Shown here one piece after another: positions 25,401-32,009 of a DNA stretch of 64,000 nt (positions within the stretch are counted from its first letter, which is position 1; every line of letters begins with the position of its first letter). The stretch comes from Schistosoma mansoni. Its lineage: Eukaryota > Platyhelminthes > Trematoda > Strigeidida > Schistosomatidae. The stretch spans positions 26,670,308 to 26,734,307 of the forward strand of contig NC_031498.1 in the NCBI RefSeq assembly GCF_000237925.1, in the 5' to 3' direction. A model generated the notes under the pieces. It saw only the letters and a list, made by a program, of their open reading frames with translations. It searched no databases and had not been told where the DNA came from. The translations under genes were made by a program, and so were the position numbers.

Positions 25401-27004
25401 CAGTCTTTTATTAGCATATGTGCATCCTGTCAGAACTGCCTCGATATATTGCCTTAAGTCATAAGCATTATGAGTAAAAGTGAATGATGACTAACAGTAG
25501 TATCCAGGACATGCATTTCGTCATGTTTGAAACTAGTCAGCTGGATGTACCTACATCTCAAACTTGATGTTCACTCATGCCCTGGATCTCACTGCTAGTC
25601 ACTATCCACTTGTGACTTAAATTATTTAGTGTTGAGATCATGAGCCAATTGAAGCTAGACCATCATGGAAAACCTGAAAGCATTGGACGGCCGTTTCGTC
25701 CTACTCTGGGACTCCTTCAGTGCATCCAGGTTTTTGATGGTGGTTTAGCTTCAATTGACTTATGATTTCAACTCCAACAAACCCCTTCTGATACTTAAAT
25801 TATTATTTTTAAAAAATTTTATTAACTCACTGTTTTCATGTTTTCTATCAATTAAATCTTCATCATTATTAACATTTAACATATTTGATGTTTCATATAA
25901 ATTATTAACCGATTTATTTTTATTTATATCTTCTTGTGATCTTATATTATAATCATAATTATTTATTGATTTTCGTTTTAAATTTTTCTGATTACAATGA
26001 TTATTACTAATGGTATCAGTATGACTATCCGAAATAGATGATGTAATCACAGACGATATAGTAGAAAAGGTATTTTTAACAGTTGCAGTTGGTGCATTAA
26101 CATTATTACTATTCATATGAGATGAAAATAAAGCATTACTTATATGTAAATTATTAGTAGTGTTTGTATTCATTGTAACTAATGGTGAAAGTGATGTCTG
26201 TGATACATTAATAAATGAAGGGAATGTATTTGACAATTTTGACTCAGACATGATATTCGACTCTCCTTGACTGTGTTGTTGTTGTTGATGGTGGTAATAA
26301 TGAGATGGCACTCCAGTTGCAGGATAGGGTGGGAATATCGACAAATTGTATGCAGGATTATTTGAAGGATGTGGATATCGAAATGCTGTATTACACATAT
26401 ATCGATCATAATAATTCGATATGTGATTATTATTATTATTATTAGTAGTAGTAGTAGTATTAGTGGAGTTATGAGTAGTCATAGTATGATGATAAGGGAA
26501 TATTGGATAAGAATTAAGTTTATGCCAAAAATTATAATTTGTAACATGTGATACATGTTCTAATGTATTATTATTATTATGCATTGTTTGTGTATTATTA
26601 TTTACATTTAATTGATGATTAATATCATAATTGATTTCATTATTTTCAGCACGTAAATCACATGGTACAATAGAATTTGTACTATTACAACTTCTAGATG
26701 AATCATATTCAATTGAATGTTGATTAGAATCTAATTTCAATCGTTTCATTGACATATCATTAGATGAATAACTATTCAGTTGTTCTGTTTGTGAAGTTAA
26801 TTGTTCATTCATAGTTTGTTCATTGAACGTAGTTGTTGTGGTTGTTGTTGTTGTTGATGATGATATATCATTATTATTAGTATTATAATGAATGAATGGA
26901 TCAGTTATTAAATAAGGTAATTTGGATGTATTATTATGAATTGGTGAATAATAATTAGTATACATGGAATTGTTATTGATTAATTTTGAAAATCCCAAAT
27001 CCAT
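1262..27004 (-). CDS. dlx: Distal-less/Dlx-type homeobox transcription factor, whole coding span (4 exons)
   Basis: Predicted coding join on the minus strand: 27004-25831, 12693-12392, 4482-4366, 2239-1262; 2571 nt, 856 aa. Seen: donors GTGAGT, GTAAGT and GTAGGA, acceptors ending TTCTAG, CAAAG and TTTAG, and phases 1, 0, 0 that all match. The homeodomain lies at residues 449-508: IRKPRTIYS at its N-terminus, LTQTQ before the last intron-split helix, then [11 protein letters not shown] in the recognition helix with Q50 and N51. Known: the RKPRTIYS start and QNKRSK helix are typical of Dlx/Distal-less, a nuclear DNA-binding regulator of appendage, neural and sensory patterning. Outside the homeodomain the protein is Asn/Ser/Thr/His-rich with no other domain I recognise. 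It is longer than most Dlx proteins (about 250-350 aa), mostly from low-complexity exons 1 and 4. Inference: an expressed host gene. Untranslated exons were not located. Confidence 0.87.
2440..2760. repeat. HH-A, old diverged copy (inverted pair) in dlx intron 3
   Basis: An antisense arm (2440-2560) with ACTGTTTCGTCC and CTCCTCAGC, then a sense arm with tRNA-like TCAGTGGTCTGCAGGTTGAG and the ribozyme remnant TGCTGAACAG...GACGAAAT. Heavily diverged. Confidence 0.5.
3149..3277. repeat. HH-A foldback fragment
   Basis: Antisense arm TTGAGATCATGAGTCAATTG to CTCCTCAG, then directly the sense end TTCAATTGACTCATGAT. The two arms form an imperfect palindrome. The tRNA-like region is missing. Confidence 0.65.
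3536..3780. repeat. HH-A foldback copy
   Basis: The antisense arm covers the 3' tail, ribozyme and part of the tRNA-like body (B-box complement ATTCGAACCC). The sense arm restarts at GGACGAAACGG inside the ribozyme and runs to the tail CCCCTTCTGA. Both arms pair over about 90 bp. Sense over antisense order matches the inverted geometry of the better preserved copies. Confidence 0.75.
4366..4482 (-). CDS. dlx: dlx exon 3 (homeodomain recognition helix)
   Basis: A 117 bp exon encoding residues 493-531, phase 0 on both sides. It opens with [14 protein letters not shown], which is homeodomain positions 45-58 including W48, F49, Q50, N51 and R53. It ends [12 protein letters not shown] before the donor ATG|GTAGGA. 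The acceptor is CTACTCAAAG. Too short for an ordinary ORF search; found by reading for the WFQN motif upstream of the C-terminal exon. Confidence 0.9.
4490..6010. other. dlx intron 2, unassigned
   Basis: AT-rich intronic DNA with a short (TA)n at 5158-5173. No exon, RNA gene or recognised repeat seen. Confidence 0.4.
6011..6320 (+). mobile_element. Smalpha monomer, sense orientation
   Basis: Head GTGAATTAAG, then the body with AATACTGAGTGAATTTAAAC, tRNA-like A box (GACTCAGTAGCTGAGTGG) and B box (GGGTTCGAATACC), then hammerhead 5' half CATCCAGCTGACGAGTCC...GGACGAAA. The 3' strand of ribozyme stem I (CTGGAT) is lost, so this ribozyme should be dead. Ends CATCTTTGCTTA as other copies do. Confidence 0.85.
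6668..7135. repeat. HH-A old subfamily, two abutting copies in opposite orientation
   Basis: An antisense copy (6668-6890; CATTTCGTTGTATTTTGGAT and CTCCTCAATAGTGC) followed by a sense copy (to about 7135; AGACCGAAGGTC, TAGTGCTTCCAGA). Strong divergence, ribozyme cores unreadable. Confidence 0.55.
7180..7692 (-). mobile_element. SINE-B copy 2
   Basis: Complete minus-strand copy with tail AACAAACAAATATTGG and 5' end TGCTC...CAAATGC. It carries a 99-codon open frame (7478-7179) that differs at only 6 residues from that of the 13835 copy, so these two belong to one young subgroup. Confidence 0.85.
7798..7950 (-). repeat. Smalpha, very old fragment
   Basis: Reads against Smalpha in reverse: GGATAGTGGCTA, TAGATGTCCCTGTATC, ACCGGTACCTTTC, then AACTACTGA, matching the order ribozyme flank, stem I, tRNA-like body. 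Strongly eroded. Confidence 0.45.
7951..9202. other. dlx intron 2, plain AT-rich stretch
   Basis: No gene or repeat family recognised. Poly-T/poly-A runs, short TATATA tracts and an ACT triplet run near 8516-8530. The small open frames here are low-complexity. Confidence 0.4.
9203..9567 (+). mobile_element. SINE-B copy 3, truncated
   Basis: Begins inside the unit (GTATATAGCCTC, ACTCACTACCTTCTCGTGGC) and lacks about 60 bp in the middle, jumping from GCGCTTTAACC to CTGATTCCAAACC. Ends in the usual TTGTACCAATAT...GTTTAAA tail. Confidence 0.8.
9773..9805. repeat. (TA)n microsatellite
   Basis: 33 bp of pure TA directly abutting the HH-A copy at 9806, which may have inserted into it. Confidence 0.95.
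9806..10146 (+). mobile_element. HH-A copy with intact hammerhead and inverted ends
   Basis: The left end is an inverted copy of the right tail (about 65 bp: GGGTTTTGTGGAGATTTTAG, GAGTCAATTGAAGCTAGA). Then comes the sense body from CGGTTGCTCAAC, A box CTCAGTGGTCTAGTGGTTAA, B box GTTCGAATCTC, the ribozyme at 10014-10057 and the tail CCACAAAACCCC. This is the best copy in the window for reading the family. It lies antisense to dlx in intron 2. Confidence 0.85.
10014..10057 (+). ncRNA. Hammerhead ribozyme motif (HH-A)
   Basis: All parts are visible: stem I CACTG (10014-10018) pairing with CAGTG (10053-10057); core CTGATGA (10019-10025); stem II GTCC (10026-10029) with GGAC (10037-10040); GAAA (10041-10044); short stem III C-GGCC-G; cleavage triplet GTC with predicted cut after 10052. 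This is a type I layout (stem I open). Known: CUGANGA, GAAA and NUH are the conserved hammerhead positions. Activity is not tested. Confidence 0.8.
10162..10640. repeat. FB-C fragment followed by old HH-A fragments
   Basis: 10162-10232 resembles the FB-C left part (GAGATGGCGGAGAATATTC, TTCTCGGAGCTGAATAG). Then HH-A tails (GTCTAGTGCTTCCAGGTTCT) and a diverged body with a CACCTTTGGATGCCG block up to about 10640. Confidence 0.45.
11756..12071. mobile_element. FB-C palindromic element with 15 bp TSD
   Basis: Flanked by a perfect 15 bp repeat AAATTAATCCATACT (11741-11755 and 12072-12086). The left arm at about 11800-11887 is the reverse complement of the right arm at about 11994-12080 (GATGGTTTGG, GAACGACATCAT, GCACAAAC). 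About 100 bp lies between. No family I can name. A 76-codon frame on each strand lies in the arms and is not a gene. Confidence 0.75.
12202..12211. repeat. G10 homopolymer
   Basis: Ten G in a row in AT-rich intron DNA; length is likely uncertain in any assembly. Confidence 0.9.
12392..12693 (-). CDS. dlx: dlx exon 2 (homeodomain helices 1-2)
   Basis: Acceptor TTATTCTAG ends at 12694. The first two bases (AT) complete the split Asn codon from exon 1. The exon encodes residues 392-492: an Asn-rich linker, then homeodomain positions 1-44, starting IRKPRTIYS (residue 449) and ending at GLTQTQ. The donor is CAA|GTAAGT. The linker contains runs such as [11 protein letters not shown]. The homeodomain has a Trp at position 11, where most Dlx proteins have Leu, and is otherwise family-typical. 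Confidence 0.9.
12789..12970 (-). repeat. HH-A partial copy, 96 bp upstream of dlx exon 2 (intron side)
   Basis: Antisense tail AGAAGAGGGTTTTTGTGG to TTTCATCCTATTGTGGGAC, then a jump into sense CGAGACTGATAGGTCC, B box GGGTTCGAATCTCGC and GCATTGCTGAGGAG. The second half of the ribozyme is missing. Confidence 0.7.
13835..14379 (+). mobile_element. SINE-B copy 4 with 11 bp TSD
   Basis: Bounded by GTCGTTCAAAC at 13824-13834 and 14380-14390. Begins GCCCCCAAATGCCC and ends in an A/T-rich tail TTTAAATAAAATT. A hairpin (GGGGAGAGT...CTCTCC) sits near the 5' end. It contains a 99-codon open frame (14048-14347) shared with the 7180 copy. The TSD shows the unit moves as a discrete 545 bp piece. Confidence 0.9.
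14635..14710 (+). repeat. Dispersed repeat F, copy 1
   Basis: TCAGCTACAACGTAGGACC and GGTTCAAGTTGCCAT recur in reverse at 22055-22130. Preceded by a (CAGT)n run. Family unknown. Confidence 0.55.
15067..15302. repeat. HH-A foldback copy
   Basis: Inverted tail arm (GGGGGGTTTTGTGGAG, CATGGGTCAATTAGAG), a short antisense body, then sense ACTGCTGAAAAGTCC...GGACGAAACGG and tail. The ribozyme core reads CTGAAAA, so position 8 is lost. Confidence 0.75.
15776..15925 (+). repeat. SINE-B, old 5' fragment
   Basis: Weak but ordered matches to the SINE-B start: GGGCAGAGTAAGCTCTCTC, AAATGCTCTTA, GGCCATGTGTAT, GTCATACTCACCG. No tail. Confidence 0.4.
15930..17970. other. dlx intron 1, unassigned
   Basis: Plain AT-rich DNA with a (TA)n microsatellite at 16375-16411. 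No exon or recognised repeat. Confidence 0.4.
17975..18052 (-). repeat. Smalpha head fragment
   Basis: TTAGTATTGTTTGTTTGGAT and GGTCAGTCTCTAATG match the Smalpha head in reverse. The rest is absent. Confidence 0.7.
18123..18909 (-). mobile_element. RTE LINE, 5'-truncated, 12 bp TSD
   Basis: TSD GCCATTCTGACT at 18111-18122 and 18910-18921. On the minus strand it begins inside the reverse transcriptase at the FADDLALLS box. It continues through [26 protein letters not shown] and [17 protein letters not shown], and ends CAGGCG(TAAG)n. The FADD catalytic motif and thumb are readable, with a late stop or shift before the C-terminus. Typical target-primed insertion in dlx intron 1. Confidence 0.9.
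19251..19314 (+). mobile_element. Smalpha 64 bp stub with 12 bp TSD
   Basis: AATATTTAATGA at 19239-19250 and 19315-19326 brackets only the Smalpha 3' end: stem II GTCC...GGACGAAACGAGCGTC, then CACTATCCATCTTTGCTTA. It shows 5'-truncated retroposition and fixes the 3' terminus of the family. Confidence 0.85.
20180..20530 (+). repeat. HH-A old subfamily, long copy
   Basis: Sense order: GAGTTCTAGTGAGAAGCC, GACAATGGATGG, CACCGTTGGATGCCGGC, A box TCAATGGTCTAGAGG, B box GGTTCAAGTCCC, then the ribozyme remnant GCACTGCTGAGGGGTCC...GGGCGAAGTG..CAGTGC. Stem I still pairs 6 of 6; the GAAA box is mutated. Confidence 0.7.
20900..21195 (-). repeat. HH-A old subfamily, antisense
   Basis: TCGTTTTGTTCTAGTACAGG, CTCCTCGGCAG, CAAACGGTGTTAATG, GGTCACGGTTTCTTA in order, on the minus strand. 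Stands head-to-tail opposed to the copy at 20180. Confidence 0.65.
21238..21387 (+). pseudogene. LINE coding remnant (unnamed clade)
   Basis: Reads [20 protein letters not shown] in the plus frame. A related peptide (RLPGWGPRDGA) occurs at 51580, so this is a repeat-borne ORF, probably from a LINE other than RTE. It stops at the TSD of the next element. Confidence 0.5.
21399..22011 (+). mobile_element. SINE-B copy 5, long form, 11 bp TSD
   Basis: ACACTAAATTA at 21388-21398 and 22012-22022. Same start and tail as the others, but about 80 bp of extra sequence (21850-21935; ACACTGCTCTCGTTCC, CCTTATCTTTTCATCCC) lies inside the CACACAAAT palindrome near the 3' end. Confidence 0.88.
22055..22130 (-). 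repeat. Dispersed repeat F, copy 2
   Basis: Reverse complement of the 14635 block: GGTAACTTGAACCGATG and GGTCCTACGTTGTAGCTG. Confidence 0.55.
22400..22612 (+). repeat. HH-A copy, inverted short left arm
   Basis: Left arm CAGAAGGGGTTTTTGTGG, then sense B box GGGTTCGAATG, ribozyme GCACTGCTGAGGAGCCCC...GGACGAAACGGCCGTCGAATGC (stem II and stem I mismatched), tail to CTCAACTATTAAAAT. Confidence 0.75.
22620..23510. other. dlx intron 1, unassigned
   Basis: No gene or repeat family recognised. Confidence 0.35.
23512..24015 (-). mobile_element. SINE-B copy 6
   Basis: Minus-strand full unit, tail TTTAAACACATAAACATTGG to 5' end CCAGAGGATTTGAGG. More diverged than the 13835 copy and closest to the 61-574 copy. 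Confidence 0.8.
24020..25330. other. dlx intron 1, unassigned
   Basis: AT-rich DNA without recognised genes or repeats. Confidence 0.35.
25347..25614. mobile_element. Smalpha inverted insertion with 12 bp TSD
   Basis: ACTTAAATTATT at 25335-25346 and 25615-25626. The inverted arm (25347 to about 25575) carries, in element order, ribozyme, unit end and the head of the next unit. The sense arm (CCTGGATCTCACTGC to CCACTTGTGA) is the 3' end. The ribozyme core in the arm reads CTGACTA, so it is inactive. Confidence 0.8.
25627..25792. repeat. HH-A foldback beside the dlx exon 1 donor
   Basis: Antisense arm GATCATGAGCCAATTG...GGACGGCCGTTTCGTCC, a very short middle, then sense TTGACTTATGATTTCAAC and ACCCCTTCTGA. 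It abuts the Smalpha TSD at 25626 and ends 33 bp from the GTGAGT donor at 25830. Confidence 0.75.
25831..27004 (-). CDS. dlx: dlx exon 1 (N-terminal low-complexity region)
   Basis: Residues 1-391 plus one base of codon 392. The start ATG at 27004 has A at -3 and G at +4, and an in-frame TAA at 27019-27017 shows it is the first Met in this frame. The exon ends at the donor A|GTGAGT (25831/25830); the frame stays open 23 codons further into the intron, which is read-through only. Content: a run of nine Thr at residues 51-59, many Asn runs, and a His/Gln patch around HHQQQQHS. No fold is recognised. The strand is set by codon content and by exact splicing to exon 2 carrying the homeodomain. Confidence 0.85.
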
Positions 27005-27197
27005 CTTTCTTTTTTTTTATAAATTAGATCATATTCATATTTCCCCTTTGATGAATAGTTTGGAAAAAAATAAACAATTTTGTATAAACAGGAAATAAGG
27101 GAATAAAAGTTTGATTTTAGAACCTCTATTTGAATTATTATTATTATTATTATATCAATACAAATCTTATCAAATAATAAAAAAATATTTTTTCTAA

Positions 27198-27285
27198 GCC
27201 AATCATTTGTCTTGAAATTAATTAACCAATAGAAATATTGTATTATTTTTAATCGCGTTAAATCGACTCATCCTATTGGTTAATT
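27198..27285 (-). promoter_or_regulatory. Candidate dlx promoter: CCAAT motifs and homeodomain site
   Basis: CCAAT cores lie at 27199-27203 and 27226-27230, with a reverse CCAAT at 27275-27279. The last two sit in an 11 bp inverted repeat (AATTAACCAAT at 27220-27230, its complement at 27275-27285, 44 bp apart). TTAATTA at 27218-27224 is a classic homeodomain-binding core. The block is 195-280 bp upstream of the dlx start codon and is free of the repeat families around it. Function is inferred from motif and position only. Confidence 0.4.
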
Positions 27286-27382
27286 TGATTTTTTTTATAT
27301 ATCTCCCTATACATGAAATATTTGTTTGAATATTATTATTGTATAGAAGATATAATTTTTATTGGATGATATTTATAAGATT

Positions 27383-27795
27383 CAGTTAGTATAGTTTGTT
27401 TGAATCTTCCCATTGTTGTTTTTAGGACTGTAATTGATCAGTCTCTTATTGGCATATGTGCATATTATGAGTATTGCCTTGATATAGCTTTAATTCACAA
27501 GCATTATAAGCAAAGATGGATAGTGGCTATATCGAGGCAATACGCACAGTATGTTCATATGCCAATTAGAGACTGAACAGTTGCAGTCTTAAACATCAAT
27601 GGGTAAATTCAAACAAACAATACTAAGTGAATTTAAACTTTACCCCATTGCACAAGCAAGTGGCTATCAGGACTCAGTAGCTGAGTGGATAACGCGATGG
27701 CATTTGAAGAAAACGGTATTAGGTTCGAGTCTCAGAGTGAACATCAATTCTGAGATACAGGTACATTCAGCTGACGAGTCCTAAATAGGACGATA
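27383..27795. mobile_element. Smalpha inverted pair upstream of dlx
   Basis: Inverted arm 27383-27531 (head and unit end), then a sense arm from TATATCGAGGCAATACGC through A box GACTCAGTAGCTGAGTGG, B box GGTTCGAGTCTC and ribozyme 5' half CAGCTGACGAGTCC..GGACGATAC. The arms overlap in the head region, so a trimer or circle is needed to explain it. No clear TSD. Confidence 0.75.
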
Positions 27796-28237
27796 CTTTT
27801 ATACTAACCGATATTATTATTATATTTCTTATAAACCGAAATTCAAAGAGTGTAAAAATAATCATAATAAAACTGTTTAACTGATCTTTATTTTTTAAAT
27901 GACCAATAATGTAAAAAACTAAATATACCCCCAAAAAATCAACATCTCTTTCATTATAAATCATAAACTGGATGAATTTGAACTAATCAGGCAATTTAGG
28001 TGAAATTTAGTAAAAAATTTAAGGTCAAAACAATACATGATATACATACGCATAAATAGATATTCATATAACATTGATAAAATATAATATTGATAGTGAA
28101 ATATTTAAGTGATCATATTCAATAATTTATTCATTACAAATTTATCACTGTCATTGTTTGTTTGTTTTTTTCATATCCACTTGTTATGGATTGATTTTTT
28201 TTCGACTTCATGAAAATTAGCAATACCAATGTTTGAT

Positions 28238-28453
28238 TAGTTGAGATCCTGAATCGATTGAAGCTAGACCATCATGGAAAACTTGGAAGCACTGGACGGC
28301 CGTTTCGTCCTATTGTGGGACTCCTCAGTAGTGCGCATCCACGACCTCGCCTTGCGAGATTCGAACCCAGAACCTATCAGTTTTGCACGTGAGCACTTAA
28401 CCTCTAGACGACAGAGTCGTCATCCAATGGTGTTAATGTCTAACTTCAACAGA
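28238..28453 (-). repeat. HH-A, antisense, near-intact hammerhead
   Basis: Tail GAATCGATTGAAGC, ribozyme complement at 28289-28334, B box complement GATTCGAACCC, A box complement, and body to GTTAATGTCTAACTTC. The 5' part of the element is missing. Confidence 0.8.
28289..28334 (-). ncRNA. Hammerhead motif (HH-A), one stem I mismatch
   Basis: On the minus strand: GCACTA, CTGAGGA, GTCC...GGAC, GAAA, C-GGCC-G, GTC, CAGTGC. All core positions kept. The stem I pair next to the core is A with C, the other five pair. Confidence 0.65.
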
Positions 28454-28454
28454 T

Positions 28455-29190
28455 CCATCATACATTAAACATAGAATTATCCATCTATCTATCTATTTAT
28501 TCACACATCTACCTCTTGAATTACAGTTTTATCAATCTTTTTTTCCGATATTTTTCTTTTTAGAGTATCAAATCATCTGTGGTTTTAATCTAAATAATCT
28601 ATAATATCATTTTATCAATTAGTCAGTAACCTCTTACTAAACTATATTCTTAAAAAATCGAAATAACAATGTATTAATTTTAAGTAATATGTTTGTATTC
28701 TGCATTAGATAACATTTTGTGATCATTGTCACCAAAAATTACCGATTTCATTAAATTATTGATACCCATATGATCTTGTATACTGAAGTCGAGTAAGATA
28801 TATTTTTTTAGATATTAGGTTTCTGGGAGCCATTGTCGGTGTAAATATTTTATATGCATTTTATTAACATTTATCACATCAATGTATATTCAAAAACAAA
28901 TTCGAAGTCATTCATCTATTCATACTTGATTTGGCATTTTTTAGGAATGAACAGTTGGATATTAAAGGTGACACGTTTCATTTTTGTTCAACAAATTTTC
29001 TTGTAGTTATCTATTTCACAGTTCCGTGTTTATTTACAGTTTATATAAAATCATATGATTGTGTATAGTTAATAATTGGCTATGAGCTTTAGGTGTCATG
29101 GATTAGTGACCTATAATCTCCCGACCGAAAATAACTATTATTTTTGATAGTACACCACAATGGTTAATTAAACTTATTAAAAACTAATAA
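28455..29190. other. Unassigned AT-rich DNA
   Basis: No gene or repeat family seen. Confidence 0.3.
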
Positions 29191-29195
29191 GATGG

Positions 29196-29425
29196 TTGCA
29201 CGATGTTGCGGATTGTTTGAATTTTGACATTAATACTGTCAAATACCGACTCAGTGGTCTACAGGTTAAGCGCTCGCGTTGTGAGACCGAAGATCCTGGA
29301 TTGGATTCCCGCCTGCGGAACTGTAGATGTACGGTGCTGATGAGTTCGATACTAGAATGAAACAGTCATTCAGTATTTCCAGGTTTCGAATGATCATTTA
29401 ACTTACATCGATTCATCATTTAAAT
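29196..29425 (+). repeat. HH-A old subfamily with hammerhead remnant
   Basis: TCAGTGGTCTACAGGTTAAG, AGACCGAAGATCC, then GTGCTGATGAGTTC...GAATGAAAC. The CTGATGA and GAAA boxes survive, with a GTTC/GAAT stem II (G-T wobble allowed). Confidence 0.65.
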
Positions 29426-29606
29426 GAATTAAATATCACCAACTTGGATAATTTGCTAACAACTGATCAGTTTAACGTTTTCATCATATTTAGGTGATAA
29501 AAAGAAAAATTCAACTAATTACTTGAAAAACTCTGTTATCATAACCTAGTGGAGCCATCACACTGATGATTAACTCTGATACAGATACATAACTATAAAT
29601 AATATT

Positions 29607-29943
29607 CAATTCACTTGGTACTGTTTGTTTGAATCTTCCCATTGATGTTTAGGACTGCAATTGATCAGTCTCTTATTAGCATATGTGCACTCTGTGCGTA
29701 TTGCCTTGATATAGCCTTAATTGATAAGCATTATAAGCAAAGATGGATAGTGGCCAGCAGTGGAATCCAGTTTGACTTGCGTTTCGTCCTATTTGGGACT
29801 CGTCAGCTGGATGTACTTGCATCTGAGAGTTGATGTTCACTATAGAACGCGATGGCCTTTGAAGCGAAAGTTACTGGGTTCGAGTTCCACGTGGATGAAA
29901 CACACGTCCTGGATTCCACTGCTAGCCACTATCAATCTTAGCT
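29607..29943. mobile_element. Smalpha inverted insertion with 13 bp TSD
   Basis: TATAAATAATATT at 29594-29606 and 29944-29956. The inverted arm (29607 to about 29841) reads, in element order, AGTGAACATCAACTCT, ribozyme (29765-29812 minus), unit end CATCTTTGCTTA, next head, AAGTGAATT. The sense arm (GAACGCGATGGCC to ATCTTAGCTTA) has tRNA body and 3' end. Total 337 bp, about one monomer. Confidence 0.88.
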
Positions 29944-30208
29944 TATAAATAATATTGTCTCATCTAGTTGAAATCAATTGATATCACATAATTAAAAAAG
30001 CAAAATCAAGTTGATGTGAGAATTGATCAGTATGTTTATGTAAATATGTGTTCGTATTGTAAATCATTCATCAATTGATGGAAAATATTACTTATTTGAA
30101 ATTATATAAGTCTGTTCGCTACTCAGACTATAAATAAAACATATAAAATGTAGTGTATTCGGACATTGTTTTGCTTATTTTGATGATCAAATAAATTCAT
30201 ATCAAAAG

Positions 30209-30613
30209 TTGAAAGCGTGAGTTAATTGAAGCTAGACCACCATCGAAAACTTGGAAGCACTGAACGGTCGTTTCGTCCTATCGTGGAACTTCTCAGCAGT
30301 GCGCATCAACGACCTCGCCTCGCGAGATTCGAATCTAGGACCCACCAGTCTCGCGCCCGAGCACTTAACCTTTAGACCACTGAACAGACATCCGATGGTG
30401 TTTATGTCTAACTCCAACTAATCCACGAAGTTGAGCAACCATTCACCAATTGACTTCAGTGAGTTCCAAGCTCACAACAGACGTGGTTTGAACTCCATTG
30501 GTCACAGCTTCTCACTAGAACTCCAGGATTTACCTCTTGAAGTCCGTCTAGCTTCAATTGACTCACGCTTTCAACTATGAAAATACTAAATCTCCACAAC
30601 AATAAACCCTTTC
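30209..30613 (-). mobile_element. HH-A near full-length, 12 bp TSD (1 mismatch)
   Basis: TCATATCAAAAG (30197-30208) and TCATATCGAAAG (30614-30625). On the minus strand it has the full body from GACTTCAAGAGGTAAATCC, through the A box, B box ATTCGAATCTC and ribozyme with mutated CTGAGAA core, to the tail. A short inverted end (CTTTCAACTATGAAAATAC) lies at the other side. Confidence 0.82.
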
Positions 30614-31383
30614 TCATATCGAAAGTCTTTGTTTTCTTACTCCATGTTTTCGAATTCGAGGTCCTAGTACAATGTACAAGACAGTTAACACATTCATAAT
30701 AGTGACAGAAATAACTTTACTAATTTACAGCATAAACAAAAAGACATTGCTGAACTCAAAAAAATTATTTTACATGAGAAAAAAATGAACTAGTGATCAA
30801 CTTGGTGTTGTTATGGTAACTGATAATATAACACACATTATTCATGTAATTTCTTATAGATACATACACATTGATATATACACATATACACAAATAAATA
30901 AATGTTGACTTGTTCACACTAACGAATTTCAGTAGTCAACTGTTTTTTTTATTGAATATAAGAAACAATAGTAATCTTTTATTTAATGCAGCGTTATTTT
31001 CGTTTGTGCAGCTTTTGTGAATTTGCGTGTGTGCTTGTGTGTAAATGAGAGAGATTGTTTGTGTGTGTGAGATTTACTTAACCATGATTAAGTAAATCTG
31101 CATGTACATAGATGTTATTTTTTTTAAATAAATGACACCATCAATAATAATAATAAATCACGTAAGATTAAGTGTAATTGAACAATGTGCTAATTTGTAT
31201 GTTTATAAATGTTTATGTTGACATGTATGTGTGCATATGAACGAGTGCCTGGAATCGTATGATTATTTAGTAAGAAAGAATAATTCGAATATTGTACAGT
31301 AAGATAGTCCATGTTGATAGCTATCCTATGGCTTCATCTAGAAGTATAGAAAAGATCAAATTAGCAAGTTCATTCTAGGTTAA

Positions 31384-31508
31384 AGAGGAGTCCCATAATA
31401 GGACAAAATGGCCGTCTAGTGCTTCCAGGTTTTCCATGATAGTCTAGCTTCAATTGACTCATGATTTCAACTACGAAAATATTAAATTTTCCACAAAACC
31501 CCTTATGA
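31384..31508 (+). repeat. HH-A 3' end fragment
   Basis: From GAGGAGTCCCATAATAGG inside the ribozyme to the tail CCACAAAACCCC. The GAAA box reads AAAA. Confidence 0.75.
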
Positions 31509-31640
31509 TCTATAAAGACTATTCAACAAACTTACAGCAAACACTTCATAGACGTTGATTGAAATGAATTAAAAATAAATAATTTGAATTTTGATTCGAT
31601 TGTCTGCAGTTCTCAGATTTTAATATTACTATTCTCTATT

Positions 31641-32009
31641 TTCAGAGGGGTTTTTTGTAGAGATTCCAGTTATTTTATAGTTGAAATCATGAGTAAATTG
31701 AAGCTAGACCACCAGTGGAGTTCAATCAGGTCTGTTGTGAGATATCAACTCACTTAAGACAATTGGTGAACGGTTGCTCAACTTCGTGGATTGGTTGAAG
31801 TTAGACATTAACACCGTTGAATGCCAACTCAGTGGTCTAGAGGTTAAGCGCTTGCGCGCGAGACTGATAGGTCCTGGATTCAAATCTCACGAGGTGGGAT
31901 CGTGGATCAGCACTCCTGAGGAGTCCCACAATAGGACGAAACGGTAGTTCAGTGCTTCCAGGTTTTCCATGGTTGCCTAGCTTCAATTGATTCAGGATTT
32001 CAACTATAA
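31641..32009 (+). mobile_element. HH-A copy with inverted tail arm, 11 bp TSD
   Basis: TATTCTCTATT at 31630-31640 and 32010-32020. About 70 bp of inverted tail comes first (CAGAGGGGTTTTTTGTAGAG to AGCTAGACCACCA). Then the sense body runs from GTGGAGTTCAATCAGG through CTCAGTGGTCTAGAGGTTAA and the ribozyme (CTGAGGAGTCC..GGACGAAAC, triplet GTT) to the tail. Confidence 0.85.
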
